A DNA stretch of 64,000 nt from Thioclava marina (GCF_002020135.1 NZ_MPZS01000002.1:682001-746000), one strand, 5' to 3'. Positions 46,759-55,640 are shown, numbered from the stretch's first letter. Made by a program: numbers and translations. The notes: generated by a model not told the origin, from the letters alone.

Positions 46759-48648
46759 ATGAACGTCGACCTTCCCGAGGGGGAGAGCCCGCAGCTCTCC
46801 AAAGTCGCGGATCCGCAGCGGCTCAACGCCCTGCGACAGACGGGCCTGTTGGAGGCAGCGCCGGTTGCCGCGTTCCAGCGTGCGACGCGACTGGCGACGA
46901 AACTGATCGGCGCACCGGTCTCTCTGGTCTCGCTCATCGATGAAAACCGCCAGATCCTTGCCGGGCAGAGCGGCTTGAGCGCCCCCGGCGACGTGCCGCT
47001 CCTCGAGACGCCGCTGAGCCATTCCTTCTGCCGCTACGTGGTCGAGCGTGACCGCTCGCTGATCGTGCCCGACGCCCGCAAGGACCCGGAGTTGCGCGAC
47101 AATGGCGCGGTCGAGGATCTGGGCGTGATCTCCTATCTCGGCGTGCCGCTGCGCACGACCGAGGGACATGTGTTGGGCTCGTTCTGCGTGCTCGGCCATG
47201 ACCCGCGCGATTGGACCGAGGAGGAGCACGAGCTCGTCGCCGATATCGCAGCCGGAGTGGAGGCGGAAATCCGTCTGCGCCGCCAGCACATCATCTCGCG
47301 CCGCGAACAGGAGGTGTTCCGCGCCATTCTCGACCAGATGCCGGTGAGCGTGGCGCTGGCCGAGGTGGGCACGGGCCGCCTGGTCGATGTCAATTCCAGT
47401 GCGCGGGCGGTGATGGGCACGCAAAAGCCGAACAGCCCCTTCGCGCCGAAGCTGGAGATCTATGCCAGCGACGGACGTCGTTACGAGACGAAGGACCTGC
47501 CGCTCAGCCGCGCCGCCGTGTCGGGAGAGGTCATCACGGCCGAGGAAATCCGCATCGAACGCAGCGATGCCGCGCCGCGTGACCTCGTCGTTTCCGCACG
47601 CCGCATCGACAGCGATCCGCCGCTTGCGGTCTCGACCGCGCTTGACGTGACTGAACTCAACACCGCGCGTCGCGAGGCGGCCGAAAGCTACAAGCGCCTC
47701 GCGCATTTCCACGAGGTGACGCGCGACGGCATCGTCGAACTCGACCGCGAGGATCGCGTGCGCTTTGCCAATTCCGTGCTGCGCAAACGTTTCCGCGACA
47801 CGGTGAGCGAAACGGTGGCGAGCGGCCTTATCGGTTCGGTGCTGTGGGAGAGCGCGCCGCATCTGCGCGGCTCGGCCTTCGAGGCGGCACTCGAGCGCGC
47901 GCGCGCGACGAGCGAGCCGCAAAGCACCGACCAGATGGGGCTCGATGAGCGGGTGCTCGAGGCCCGGATCTATCCCGATGGCGAGACGATGGTCGTCTAT
48001 CTACGCGACGTGACCGACGAGCGGATGATGGCGCAGGCGCGCGACACGCTTACCCGTGAACTCAATCACCGCGTCAAGAACGCCTTCGCGATGATGTCGG
48101 GCCTGATCGGGATGACCGCGCGCCATGCCGCGAGCCCCGAGGCGATGGCCGCAGGTCTGCGATCCCGGATCACGGCGCTGGCGCGCGCGCATGAGCTGAT
48201 CAGCCCGACCGCCACGATCGAGCGCGACTTCCGCGGCGCGGCGGATCTCGGCGCATTGATCGCGGTGGTGCTCTCGCCCTTCGTGGAGGCGACCGACAGT
48301 CGGCTCGACATCGGCGGGCCCGAGATCGTGCTGAACCATTCGGGCGCCACCAATCTCTCGCTGATTCTGCACGAGCTGGCGACGAATGCGGTGAAGTACG
48401 GCGCGCTCTCGCATGACGCGGGGCGGCTTGCGGTCAGCTGGTCGCTGACCCCCGAAGGCCAGCTGGAACTGCGCTGGGAAGAGAGCGGCCATCCGGGCGT
48501 TCTCTCACAACCCGGGCATAACGGCTTTGGCTCACGCCTGATCGATCTGACGGTGAACGGACAATTGCGTGGCTCCTATGGAACCGAATGGGCCCCCGAA
48601 GGGTTTAGATCCTGCATGACCGTGCCAATGGATCTGATAAAAGGGTGA
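46759..48648 (+). CDS. GAF-PAS-HWE sensor histidine kinase
   Basis: The 629-residue soluble kinase starts MNVDLPEGESPQLSKVADPQ at 46759. An N-terminal GAF domain (about 20-170; SLIDENRQILAGQSGLSAP, SHSFCRYVVERDRSLIVPDA) leads into one or two PAS domains (about 185-420; FRAILDQMPVSVALAEVGTG). The HWE-type kinase core begins TRELNHRVKNAFAMMSGL, with His437 the likely phosphorylation site. The N box is ILHELATNAVKYGALS and the last G box GFGSRLIDLTV. GAF-first HWE kinases often sense light or redox through a bound cofactor, but no bilin-type cysteine is obvious. It is followed by a receiver protein. Confidence 0.93.
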   Translation: MNVDLPEGESPQLSKVADPQRLNALRQTGLLEAAPVAAFQRATRLATKLIGAPVSLVSLIDENRQILAGQSGLSAPGDVPLLETPLSHSFCRYVVERDRSLIVPDARKDPELRDNGAVEDLGVISYLGVPLRTTEGHVLGSFCVLGHDPRDWTEEEHELVADIAAGVEAEIRLRRQHIISRREQEVFRAILDQMPVSVALAEVGTGRLVDVNSSARAVMGTQKPNSPFAPKLEIYASDGRRYETKDLPLSRAAVSGEVITAEEIRIERSDAAPRDLVVSARRIDSDPPLAVSTALDVTELNTARREAAESYKRLAHFHEVTRDGIVELDREDRVRFANSVLRKRFRDTVSETVASGLIGSVLWESAPHLRGSAFEAALERARATSEPQSTDQMGLDERVLEARIYPDGETMVVYLRDVTDERMMAQARDTLTRELNHRVKNAFAMMSGLIGMTARHAASPEAMAAGLRSRITALARAHELISPTATIERDFRGAADLGALIAVVLSPFVEATDSRLDIGGPEIVLNHSGATNLSLILHELATNAVKYGALSHDAGRLAVSWSLTPEGQLELRWEESGHPGVLSQPGHNGFGSRLIDLTVNGQLRGSYGTEWAPEGFRSCMTVPMDLIKG

Positions 48649-48657
48649 GGTAAGCCC

Positions 48658-49041
48658 ATGTACATGAGCAGCACGCGGCTGGAAGGCCGCCATGTCCTCG
48701 TTGTCGAGGACGAAATCTTCATCGCTTATGACATCGCTTACTCGATCGAGGAAGCGGGTGGAGTGGTGGAAGGACCAGTCGCCTCTCTCAGCCGCGCGCG
48801 CGTGTTGCTGGCGGATTCGGATTGCGCGATCGATGGCGCGATTCTCGACATGAACCTTCTCGACGGGCGGGCGGAGAGCCTTGTTCTCGAGCTGCACGAG
48901 CGCGACATCCCGCTGGTGGTGAATACCGCCGAGCCGTTGCCGCTCTCGTTCCAGTCGCAATTGCCCGACGTGCCGGTCTTTTCCAAACCGACGATGCCGG
49001 AAATGCTCACCGCCGCACTGCACGAGCAGATGACGCGCTGA
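48658..49041 (+). CDS. Single-domain response regulator
   Basis: This 127-residue protein is a stand-alone receiver domain with no output domain. The acidic pocket is VVEDE (18-19), the phosphorylated residue is Asp64 in GAILDMNLLDG, and the conserved Lys is in PVFSKPTMPEML. The switch Thr is in LVVNTAEP. It lies 9 bp after the HWE kinase and is its obvious partner, probably passing phosphate on or binding another protein. Confidence 0.92.
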   Translation: MYMSSTRLEGRHVLVVEDEIFIAYDIAYSIEEAGGVVEGPVASLSRARVLLADSDCAIDGAILDMNLLDGRAESLVLELHERDIPLVVNTAEPLPLSFQSQLPDVPVFSKPTMPEMLTAALHEQMTR

Positions 49042-49177
49042 GTGCCCCGGCGACAGCCCCGGACCTTCACCGATCGCTCGCGCAAGCGTGACCGGGTGCG
49101 ACATTTCGGGCAGTCGCCGGAGCGGCGGGCGTCTCCCCATAGTTCCCGTCACCTTATGCGCCAAAGGGAGGTGACGC

Positions 49178-49915
49178 ATGACCCGATCCCAGAACGATCC
49201 CCGTCCAGCGGGCGCGGCTACCCCGTTTCATACCGTGAACGGAATGCTTGCCGCGATCGGCCTCGTCGTATTCGGCTATGAGTTCGACAGCGGCAAAGGC
49301 CCCCGCCCCGAGACGCCGCAAGTGGCCGATGCAGCCGATCTCGCGAGCGGTCCCGACCCCGAGAGCGGCAGCACAGATGCGATGCCCGTTCATCTCGTGA
49401 TCCGTGTCTCTGGTGACGAGATGAGCCTGCGCGGCCATATCGCGCCGGGCGATGCGGGGCGTGTCGCGCTGGAGATCGCGGCGCGGCGGCGCGCGGGCAG
49501 TCCGGTCGCGCGGGTCACGCTCGACAGTACGGGCGGCTCGCTGCATGACGCGATCCTGATCGGGCGGGTGCTGCGCAGCGCCGGCGTCACGACCGAGGTG
49601 CGCGACAACGACATCTGCTTTTCCGCCTGCCCCTATCTGTTCGCCGGTGGCGCGCAGCGGATCGTGCAGGCGAAGGCACGGCTTGGGGTGCATCAAAGCA
49701 CGGATGCCGAACCAGATCGGGACCGGCAAAACCCGCGCAAGGCGCTGTCGGATCTGCAATCGAGCGAGGCGCGGGTGATCTCCTATCTCGACGAGATGGG
49801 CGTGGGTCCGGGCATGTTGCAGCCCGCGCTCGCGACCCCGCCCGACCGGATCCATGTGCTCAGCGCGGAGGAACTCTCGCGCTATCACCTGACCACCGGG
49901 CCGACCCGGGGCTGA
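49178..49915 (+). CDS. ClpP-like periplasmic protein (COG3904 type)
   Basis: The 245-residue protein has an N-terminal membrane segment (NGMLAAIGLVVFGYEF, 21-36), a Pro/Asp/Ser-rich linker to about 68, and a ClpP/crotonase-fold domain. LDSTGGSLHDAILIGRVLRS forms the oxyanion-side loop, Ser149 in NDICFSACPYLFAGG is in the nucleophile position, and His172 in RLGVHQS is in the general-base position. COG3904-type proteins are predicted periplasmic ClpP-related proteases or binders with no known substrate. It has its own RBS and lies 136 bp after the response regulator. Confidence 0.8.
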   Translation: MTRSQNDPRPAGAATPFHTVNGMLAAIGLVVFGYEFDSGKGPRPETPQVADAADLASGPDPESGSTDAMPVHLVIRVSGDEMSLRGHIAPGDAGRVALEIAARRRAGSPVARVTLDSTGGSLHDAILIGRVLRSAGVTTEVRDNDICFSACPYLFAGGAQRIVQAKARLGVHQSTDAEPDRDRQNPRKALSDLQSSEARVISYLDEMGVGPGMLQPALATPPDRIHVLSAEELSRYHLTTGPTRG

Positions 49916-49920
49916 GCGGC

Positions 49921-50445
49921 TCAGACCGGCAGACGATGGGCGGCGATGATCGACCAGATCTCGGCGTTGATCGCCTGCATTTCGGCTAATGCGGTCTCCA
50001 TCTCGGCCAGCGTCGCACCATCGAGCACGCTTTCCTCTCCGATCCGCAGGCTGGATTTGCGATCGGCGATGCGCATCTGGATCGCGCGCACCGGGCCGCC
50101 GCCCGCGTCGAAGGCGTAGAGACAATGGTTGAAATGGTTGCGCAGCCCCGACACCTTCTTCATCCGCGCAGCGACGGCGAGGATGCGCGCCCGCGCGGTT
50201 TCAGGCAGCGGGCAGGCTTCACGCTTGGCGAGACGCTCCACGAGATCAAGGCGCGCCCGCGTCGTATTGAGCGTCAGGTGAATGATCACCGCCGCGTCCT
50301 TGTCCGTTCCCGCAAGCCCCGCGATCAAGTGGATCAGCAGGCTTTCGGTATTGGTCCAGGCATAATTGATCCGGCCCACCTGCATGAGGAAGGCGTCGAA
50401 CTCGGGCGGCGGCACGCCGCCCAGGTGCGCTTCACGCCCCGCCAC
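49921..50445 (-). CDS. Hypothetical protein, overlapping the LuxR-type regulator
   Basis: This 174-residue, mostly helical protein ([40 protein letters not shown]) has no recognised domain, signal peptide or membrane segment. Its ATG at 50445 lies inside the last 14 bases of the LuxR-type gene, so it is almost certainly translated with that gene. It may be a small helical partner or modulator of the regulator; I cannot assign a function. Confidence 0.7.
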   Translation of the reverse strand: MAGREAHLGGVPPPEFDAFLMQVGRINYAWTNTESLLIHLIAGLAGTDKDAAVIIHLTLNTTRARLDLVERLAKREACPLPETARARILAVAARMKKVSGLRNHFNHCLYAFDAGGGPVRAIQMRIADRKSSLRIGEESVLDGATLAEMETALAEMQAINAEIWSIIAAHRLPV

Positions 50446-51181
50446 GGCGGTGATACCAGATCGCCGCTTCGGTCCGGTTCGACACGCCGAGCTTGCCGAT
50501 GATGCGATGGATATGCAGCTTCACCGTATGCTCGGACAGGCTGAGCTGACCGGCGATGATCTTGTTGGGCTGGCCCGAGGCGAGCATACCCAGAACCTCT
50601 GCCTCGCGCGGGGTGAGCCCCGAGCGCGCGGCGACCTCATCAGGATCCATCGAGCCACGGCGCTCGGCGCCCGGCGGCTCTGCCGGACGACAGCGCAGGA
50701 GCGCGGGCGGGATGTAGTGCCCGCCCGAGACGATCATGCGCAGGCTGAGAAGCCAGGTCGTCAGGTTGAGGTTCATCGGCAGCAGGCTGATCTGCCGCGC
50801 AAGGATTCGCGCGCCGAAGCGATCCATCAGCGTCTCGCCGAAGCGGTCATCCTCGAAGGCGATGATCAGCTTGACCCGGTCGAGCAGCGGCGCGCGCTCC
50901 TCGGCCAGTTCCAGCAGCGCCTCGGCATGGGCCTCGTCGGCGACGAGCGTGCACAGCGCCCCCACTCCTTCGAAGTGTCCATCCGCCCCCAGCTCGCGCC
51001 GGAAGCTCTCGATATCGCCGATACGCAGGCTATGCGCAGGCGAGATCTCGGCCTCGACGGTACGCAGAACGGTATCGGAAAAGATTTGCGATGCGCCGAG
51101 AAAACAGATCGCGGCGTCGTCACGTCGACAGGACATGCTCACGCGCGCCCCCTCGGCATCGGTTTTGGATAATGCATTCAT
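50432..51181 (-). CDS. LuxR-family transcriptional regulator
   Basis: The start at the ATG at 51181 ([20 protein letters not shown]; an in-frame ATG also lies at 51193) gives a 249-residue protein. The C-terminal GerE/LuxR helix-turn-helix (about 185-245) is clear: [20 protein letters not shown] followed by [20 protein letters not shown]. The N-terminal domain (about 20-155) resembles a receiver fold but lacks the aspartate pocket, so an unusual signal or phosphate-independent control is likely. Such CsgD/VpsT-like regulators often control extracellular matrix genes. It is divergent from the two repeat-protein genes. Confidence 0.88.
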   Translation of the reverse strand: MNALSKTDAEGARVSMSCRRDDAAICFLGASQIFSDTVLRTVEAEISPAHSLRIGDIESFRRELGADGHFEGVGALCTLVADEAHAEALLELAEERAPLLDRVKLIIAFEDDRFGETLMDRFGARILARQISLLPMNLNLTTWLLSLRMIVSGGHYIPPALLRCRPAEPPGAERRGSMDPDEVAARSGLTPREAEVLGMLASGQPNKIIAGQLSLSEHTVKLHIHRIIGKLGVSNRTEAAIWYHRRGGA

Positions 51182-51446
51182 GGCGGCCCCCATTCCGACC
51201 AGGAATTCCCTCGTTATTTACGGCAGTCCCCACATTTGACCTGCCGATATAGACCCTAACATGGATCGTTTTCCCGGGCGTCATCCATTCGGATTACGCT
51301 ACGGTAAGGAATCCCGCAGAGACCCATGGAAAGCGTGAAATCGGCGCGAATCGAAGGGAGAGTCGCGATTCGCCGCAATGCTGCATGGGCAGGGATAGCG
51401 GTCACGACATTTCACACCACCAGATCTGGAACGGGCCCGGTGCAAA

Positions 51447-51464
51447 ATGCTGCAGGTGCAGCAT
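51447..51464. promoter_or_regulatory. Perfect 18-bp dyad, candidate LuxR-type binding site
   Basis: ATGCTGCA-GG-TGCAGCAT has two perfect 8-bp inverted arms around a GG centre. Its size fits a dimeric helix-turn-helix site. The half site ATGCTGCA also occurs at 51378-51385. Its position between the regulator gene and the operon it faces makes it the best candidate operator. Confidence 0.6.
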
Positions 51465-51669
51465 AGGCGCGCGGCGTGGAGCGCCATCGCCGAACGGTCC
51501 GCCGCTGTGGAAAAAACCGCGCCGCTTCAAGTGCCTACAGGTTGGGTGAGGTGATTAGACCCATTTGCTAGCTAGGTCCGACTGGCGGTCGGGCGCAGGA
51601 TGTTGGTGTCGCAGCTGGGGGCTGTGACGCGCCTTCTCTCGACGAAGCCCGACACGGGTAATCCAGTTT

Positions 51670-51686
51670 CGAATCAGTGAGATTCG
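51670..51686. promoter_or_regulatory. Inverted repeat in the divergent control region
   Basis: CGAATC-AGTGA-GATTCG has perfect 6-bp arms and lies 133 bp ahead of the first secreted-protein gene. It may be a second regulator site or an RNA hairpin in the leader. The function is unknown. Confidence 0.4.
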
Positions 51687-51818
51687 GAGCCCGGGTTCGC
51701 TGTGCCGCGCGGTTTGGGAGCGGGTGCAAACCGGGGGCTCGCCCCCCAAACGCAACGGTTCGACCTACCCGTTTGAAACAGAGTGACGGGCTCGAACCAG
51801 ACAACTGGGAGAGTAATC

Positions 51819-53204
51819 ATGACCAGCAGACGTCAAACCACCATGGGAATGGATCATCACGACGACCACGATCATCACGACGATGATCACGGCACGCCGC
51901 CGACGGCGCCCGATCCGATCGAGACCCAAAGCCAGCAGCAACAGCAGCAGCAACAGCAGCAGGTGAAGAACGACAGCGAAAGCTCGTCTTCGGCCGACGC
52001 TGATGCCGGTGCGATCGCGGGCGCTGGCGCCATGGCCGGGGCCGGTGCCTATTCCGAAGGCAGCGACAACAAGAACATGGCCCACAACGACACCGACGTG
52101 AAGAACGGCTCGTATTCGGGCTCGAGCGCGGACAATGAGGTGAACATCTCAATCGACTTCCCCGATGACGGGATTTTCGGTGAGGACAATGACTTCGCCG
52201 ATTTCGATCTGCACAACTCCTCGGTCGGCGACATGGTCATGGCCAACGGGAATATGAATTATTCCTACGAATATGACCCGGGCAACGACCTGAAGCTCGA
52301 CGACATCCTCAACGATGCGCTCGGTGGCGAGGGCAACGATGTCGGGATGGTCAATGCGCTGTCGAACAACCTCGTCGACAACGACACCCTCAACAACCCC
52401 ACGGTGAGCAACGCTGGTGCCGGGTTCCAGCAGATGGGCTCGATCACAGGCGGCACTGCCTCGGCTGAAGAGGGCATCTCGGCAAGCGGCGCCGATGGCG
52501 GCGAAGGGGCTGATGATGTCGATGCCGCAGGCGGCGGCGCCTTCTCGGGCGGCGGCATCTCGCTGGCCGGTGGCGGCATCTCGATCGCGGCGAGCGAGAC
52601 CGAGGGCGAAGGCGGCGACGGGGCCGCGGGTCTTGGTCTGGGCGTCGGTCTCGGGCTCGGCCTGTCGGGCGCGGGTGCCGAAGACGGTGACGCTGAAGCC
52701 GAAACCGAAGGCGGTGGCGGCGGCGGTGGCTGGGGCTACTCGATGAAGCCGATGGGCCCGCCCTCGATGGATGATGGCGGCGGAAGCTCCATGGCGCATG
52801 ACGGTGGCGCGGTCGCAAGCTCGCAAGGGCTCGGCCTCGGGCTCGGCATGGGCAAGGGCGTCGGCGGCGATGGCGGCGACGGGTCGGCCTGGTCCTCGAC
52901 CGGGTCGAGCGCCTCGGGCGGCGGCGCCTGGTCCACGGGCGGCGCCTCGACCGGCGGCGCGGGCGGCTCCGTGAGCGCCATTGGCGGCGCGGGCGGCAAC
53001 CTCGGCCAGTGGGGCTCGGGCAATGGCGATGACGGCATCGTCACCGGCCAGTCCTATGCCGATGCGAGCGCGGCGATCGACACCACCGCCTTCAACCAGT
53101 CGATCGTGATGGGCGCCAACATCCTCGGCAATGCCGTGGATACGACCATCGTCGGCGGGTCGATGTCCTCGACCTATATCGGCGACGACGACATGACGTC
53201 GTGA
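51819..53204 (+). CDS. Cysteine-free, acidic Gly/Ala/Ser-rich repeat protein, likely type I secreted
   Basis: The 461-residue protein starts at the ATG at 51819 (MTSRRQTTMGMDHHDDHDHH), with GGGAGAG upstream. It has no signal peptide, membrane helix or cysteine. In order it shows a His/Asp cluster (11-24), ten glutamines (39-48), an Asn/Asp-rich region (80-200), a Gly-rich region with GLGLGVGLGLGLSG (271-284) and GLGLGLGMG (337-345), and a C-terminal segment QSIVMGANILGNAVDTTIVG (427-446). That last segment recurs in the next gene. It is probably exported by the downstream transporter and forms a surface or matrix layer. Not recognised as a known family. Confidence 0.75.
   Translation: MTSRRQTTMGMDHHDDHDHHDDDHGTPPTAPDPIETQSQQQQQQQQQQVKNDSESSSSADADAGAIAGAGAMAGAGAYSEGSDNKNMAHNDTDVKNGSYSGSSADNEVNISIDFPDDGIFGEDNDFADFDLHNSSVGDMVMANGNMNYSYEYDPGNDLKLDDILNDALGGEGNDVGMVNALSNNLVDNDTLNNPTVSNAGAGFQQMGSITGGTASAEEGISASGADGGEGADDVDAAGGGAFSGGGISLAGGGISIAASETEGEGGDGAAGLGLGVGLGLGLSGAGAEDGDAEAETEGGGGGGGWGYSMKPMGPPSMDDGGGSSMAHDGGAVASSQGLGLGLGMGKGVGGDGGDGSAWSSTGSSASGGGAWSTGGASTGGAGGSVSAIGGAGGNLGQWGSGNGDDGIVTGQSYADASAAIDTTAFNQSIVMGANILGNAVDTTIVGGSMSSTYIGDDDMTS
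51933..51962 (+). repeat. CAG/CAA microsatellite coding ten glutamines
   Basis: Ten in-frame glutamine codons (CAG with CAA interruptions) lie within the first secreted-protein gene. Slippage here would change glutamine number without shifting the frame, so it could vary protein length but not switch the gene off. Confidence 0.8.
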
Positions 53205-53217
53205 CCTGACACTGGCG

Positions 53218-53253
53218 GCGCGCCTCTCGCGGGGCGCGCCGTCACCTTTTTTG
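53218..53253 (+). terminator. Terminator/attenuator between the two repeat-protein genes
   Basis: An 8-bp GC stem (GGCGCGCC / GGCGCGCC) with an 8-nt loop is followed by GTCACC and six T on the plus strand, just past the stop of the first gene. It would lower transcription of the second gene and transporter relative to the first. Confidence 0.75.
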
Positions 53254-53373
53254 CCCCCGGGTCCGGTCTCGCTCCGCATCCCGACCCGGCAGGCGCCAGA
53301 CCGCACGCGGTCGCATCATCGGCGGAGCGAGAGATAACCCGGGCGCAGTACCGGGATCCGGGCAACCAGGGGG

Positions 53374-55605
53374 GTGGCTATGCTCGATCGCCAGACGGAA
53401 ATCATCGCGCATTTCATCGGGGCCTTTAACCAGACCACCGAGAAGCTCGCAGCCCGACAGGATTACGACGCCTTCCGCGCGGCGCGACTGAGCGAGCCCG
53501 ACGAGGGCAATTTGCTGAATGTCGAAATCCAGGTGTCCTCGGATTATTCGCTGGAAGACTACGGGCCGGGGCTGGCCTTCGATGCTCCCCCGCCCCTGCC
53601 GGCCGAAGCGCCCTGGCTGCCGGTGGCGCAGATGCCCGAGCGGATCCTGCCCGATCTGGGGCTCTTGCCACCGCCGGACTATGAGCAAACGCCCGAGATC
53701 GACCTGCCGGTGATGACTCTGCCGCCGAATTTCTACATGCTGCTCGATCCGCCCGGTTCGGTGGTCCAGATCACGGTGCAGATCAACACGCTGGTCGATC
53801 AGGACGTGTTGGTGAACCGGCCCTTCGAGATGCCGGTCGAACTGCTGGGCGCCTACGGGCCCGAGGCGAGCGCGGCAAAGCTGACGCTTCTGGCCGAGGC
53901 GGGTGATGCGCTGAGTGTGGCGACCCCCGAGCTTGGAACGAGTGCGGCGGCTCATGCCGGGATGCTGATCGAGGCGATGGATGCGCTTGATCCGCAGGCG
54001 TTCGGGGACGGGGTCGACGTGGCGCTGTTTCGCGCGAGCCCTATCCAGCCGGTGCCGGAGCCCGCATCCGGCGAAGACGCAGAGGCGCCGGAGACAGATC
54101 CGGCCCCACCCCTTCTCGGACCCGGTTTCGACGGCAGCCCGGTGATCAACGGCGTACTGGCCGAGTCCATCCCTGAGACGCTCAAGGAACGGCTCGAGGC
54201 GCGCGATGCCGAAGGCGAGACGGAAGACGAAACCGAAAACGCGGGCGACATCCCCGGTATCGTGGATGTCGAGGACGAGGCCGCAGGCACGGTCTCGGGC
54301 CAGAATGCGGAGCCTGCGCAGCTCGAATTCACACAGAGCCTTGAGACCGGCGACAATCTGGCCCTGAACCAGTATCAGGCGGCGCATGAATGGCTCGACG
54401 CCCCGGTGATCGCGGTCGCGGGCAGCGCGCTGTCGCTCAGCCTGATCTCGCAGGTCAACGTGATGCGCGATATGGATTTAGCGAACTCCTCGTCGGCGTC
54501 CTTCACAGCCACAGGCGCCCTTTCCTCCGATCCTGCCTCGCAGATGGTGAATGCGGCGAGCTTCACGCAGGAGGCCAATCCCGCGCAGTTTCTCGATCTC
54601 GATATTGCGGGCGGAGCGAAGATGGTGGGGCTCGTGCACATCGAGGGCGATGTGACGGTCGACAATCACATAACGCAGGTCAACGCGATCTCGGATGGCG
54701 ATCTGGTGAGCTACGAGTTCGGCCCCTATCAGACCGAGATCACGATGGGCGGCAACTCTGCCGTCAACCTCGAGACGCTGATCGAGTATGGCATGAAATT
54801 CGACGTGATTCTGATCGGCGGCGATCTGATCGAGATCGCGCAGATCGAACAGATCAACGTGCTGCTCGACGACGATCTGACCCTCAGCGATCCGTCGATG
54901 GGGGACACGGCGGGCGGCGGCGCTCTGGTGCAAAGCCATGACAACCTGCTGTGGAACGAAGCTTCGCTGACCAAGATCGGGATCGATGCGCAGATGGAGA
55001 TGAGCGCGCGCTTTCAGGCCACGCTCGACAAGCTCGCCGGTCTCGCCGAGGGCGAGAGCGGGGCGACCCCGAGCGGGGCGGCCTTCGACGCGGTCAAGGA
55101 ACTGTTCGACGATCCGCTTCTGGCCGGGCTGGACGCGTTGCGGGTGCTCTGGATCGAGGGCGACCTGATCATTCGCGACACGCTCACCCAGATCAACCTG
55201 ATCGACGATGCCGATCTCGTGTCGGTGGGCGGCGGCGGGCCGGAGGGGATCGGGGTCGAGACCGGCGACAATATCCTCGGCAATGTCGCGGGGCTGACGG
55301 TGGCCGGTGTCGACAGCACGATCATGGCGGGCGACGGGGTCTATTCCGACGCGGTGATCTGGCAGGCGGGGATGCTGGACGAGGGGCCGCCCGGTCTGGG
55401 GATCGGCAACGGGCCCGAAAACGGGCTCGGCCATGGCAACGGCAACGGGGCGCTGGCCTCCGAGGCGGTGGTCTTTCTCGCCGACGGCATGATCGAGGCG
55501 CAACCGAATTACGACGACGAGGATTTCCAGACGGGTCCGGGGGCCCATGGCGTAGCCAATGGGGCGGGTACGTCGCTGGATGCATTGCACGGCGTTCTGG
55601 CCTGA
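53374..55605 (+). CDS. Large cysteine-free repeat protein, likely type I secreted
   Basis: The 743-residue acidic protein has no signal peptide, membrane helix or cysteine. Five copies of a Q-[IV]-N-x3-D-x-D-[LV] motif occur at residues 136, 360, 435, 493 and 606 (for example QVNAISDGDLV, QINLIDDADLV), usually after a strand such as VHIEGDVTVDNHIT or VLWIEGDLIIRDTL. A second motif, (G)DN-[IL]-x2-N, follows copies (TGDNLALN; SHDNLLWN; TGDNILGN), and the last reads on into VDSTIMAG, as in the preceding gene. Residues 220-310 are a Pro/Glu/Asp linker. A beta-solenoid-like surface protein is likely. Not recognised. Confidence 0.75.
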   Translation: MAMLDRQTEIIAHFIGAFNQTTEKLAARQDYDAFRAARLSEPDEGNLLNVEIQVSSDYSLEDYGPGLAFDAPPPLPAEAPWLPVAQMPERILPDLGLLPPPDYEQTPEIDLPVMTLPPNFYMLLDPPGSVVQITVQINTLVDQDVLVNRPFEMPVELLGAYGPEASAAKLTLLAEAGDALSVATPELGTSAAAHAGMLIEAMDALDPQAFGDGVDVALFRASPIQPVPEPASGEDAEAPETDPAPPLLGPGFDGSPVINGVLAESIPETLKERLEARDAEGETEDETENAGDIPGIVDVEDEAAGTVSGQNAEPAQLEFTQSLETGDNLALNQYQAAHEWLDAPVIAVAGSALSLSLISQVNVMRDMDLANSSSASFTATGALSSDPASQMVNAASFTQEANPAQFLDLDIAGGAKMVGLVHIEGDVTVDNHITQVNAISDGDLVSYEFGPYQTEITMGGNSAVNLETLIEYGMKFDVILIGGDLIEIAQIEQINVLLDDDLTLSDPSMGDTAGGGALVQSHDNLLWNEASLTKIGIDAQMEMSARFQATLDKLAGLAEGESGATPSGAAFDAVKELFDDPLLAGLDALRVLWIEGDLIIRDTLTQINLIDDADLVSVGGGGPEGIGVETGDNILGNVAGLTVAGVDSTIMAGDGVYSDAVIWQAGMLDEGPPGLGIGNGPENGLGHGNGNGALASEAVVFLADGMIEAQPNYDDEDFQTGPGAHGVANGAGTSLDALHGVLA

Positions 55606-55640
55606 TCAGGCTGGGCGCATCCGAAACGGGGGAATGACGG

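Larger units (their letters stand above)
51182..51818. promoter_or_regulatory. Long divergent control region of the LuxR gene and secreted-protein operon
   Basis: This is the only gene-free stretch over 300 bp in the window. It separates the luxR-type gene (minus) from the first secreted-protein gene (plus). It holds a perfect 18-bp dyad at 51447-51464, a partial copy of the same half site at 51377-51386, an inverted repeat at 51670-51686 and a GC hairpin GGGGG-CTCG-CCCCC at 51733-51747. No coding frame with codon bias is visible. Promoter boxes are not clear enough to call. Confidence 0.75.

Noticed and set aside
51933-51962. Phase-variable on/off switch by the CAG/CAA tract
   Set aside because: The repeat unit is three bases and interrupted, so slippage keeps the frame. 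Only length variation is possible.
52149-53306. Minus-strand open frames opposite the Gly-rich secreted protein, and 54478-55590 opposite the 743-aa protein
   Set aside because: Sense frames have RBS, operon context and shared motifs; antisense frames are Arg/Ala-rich shadows.
53374-55605. CRISPR array or tandem DNA repeat
   Set aside because: The repeats are at protein level and degenerate; the DNA shows no regular direct repeats with spacers. No cas genes occur.
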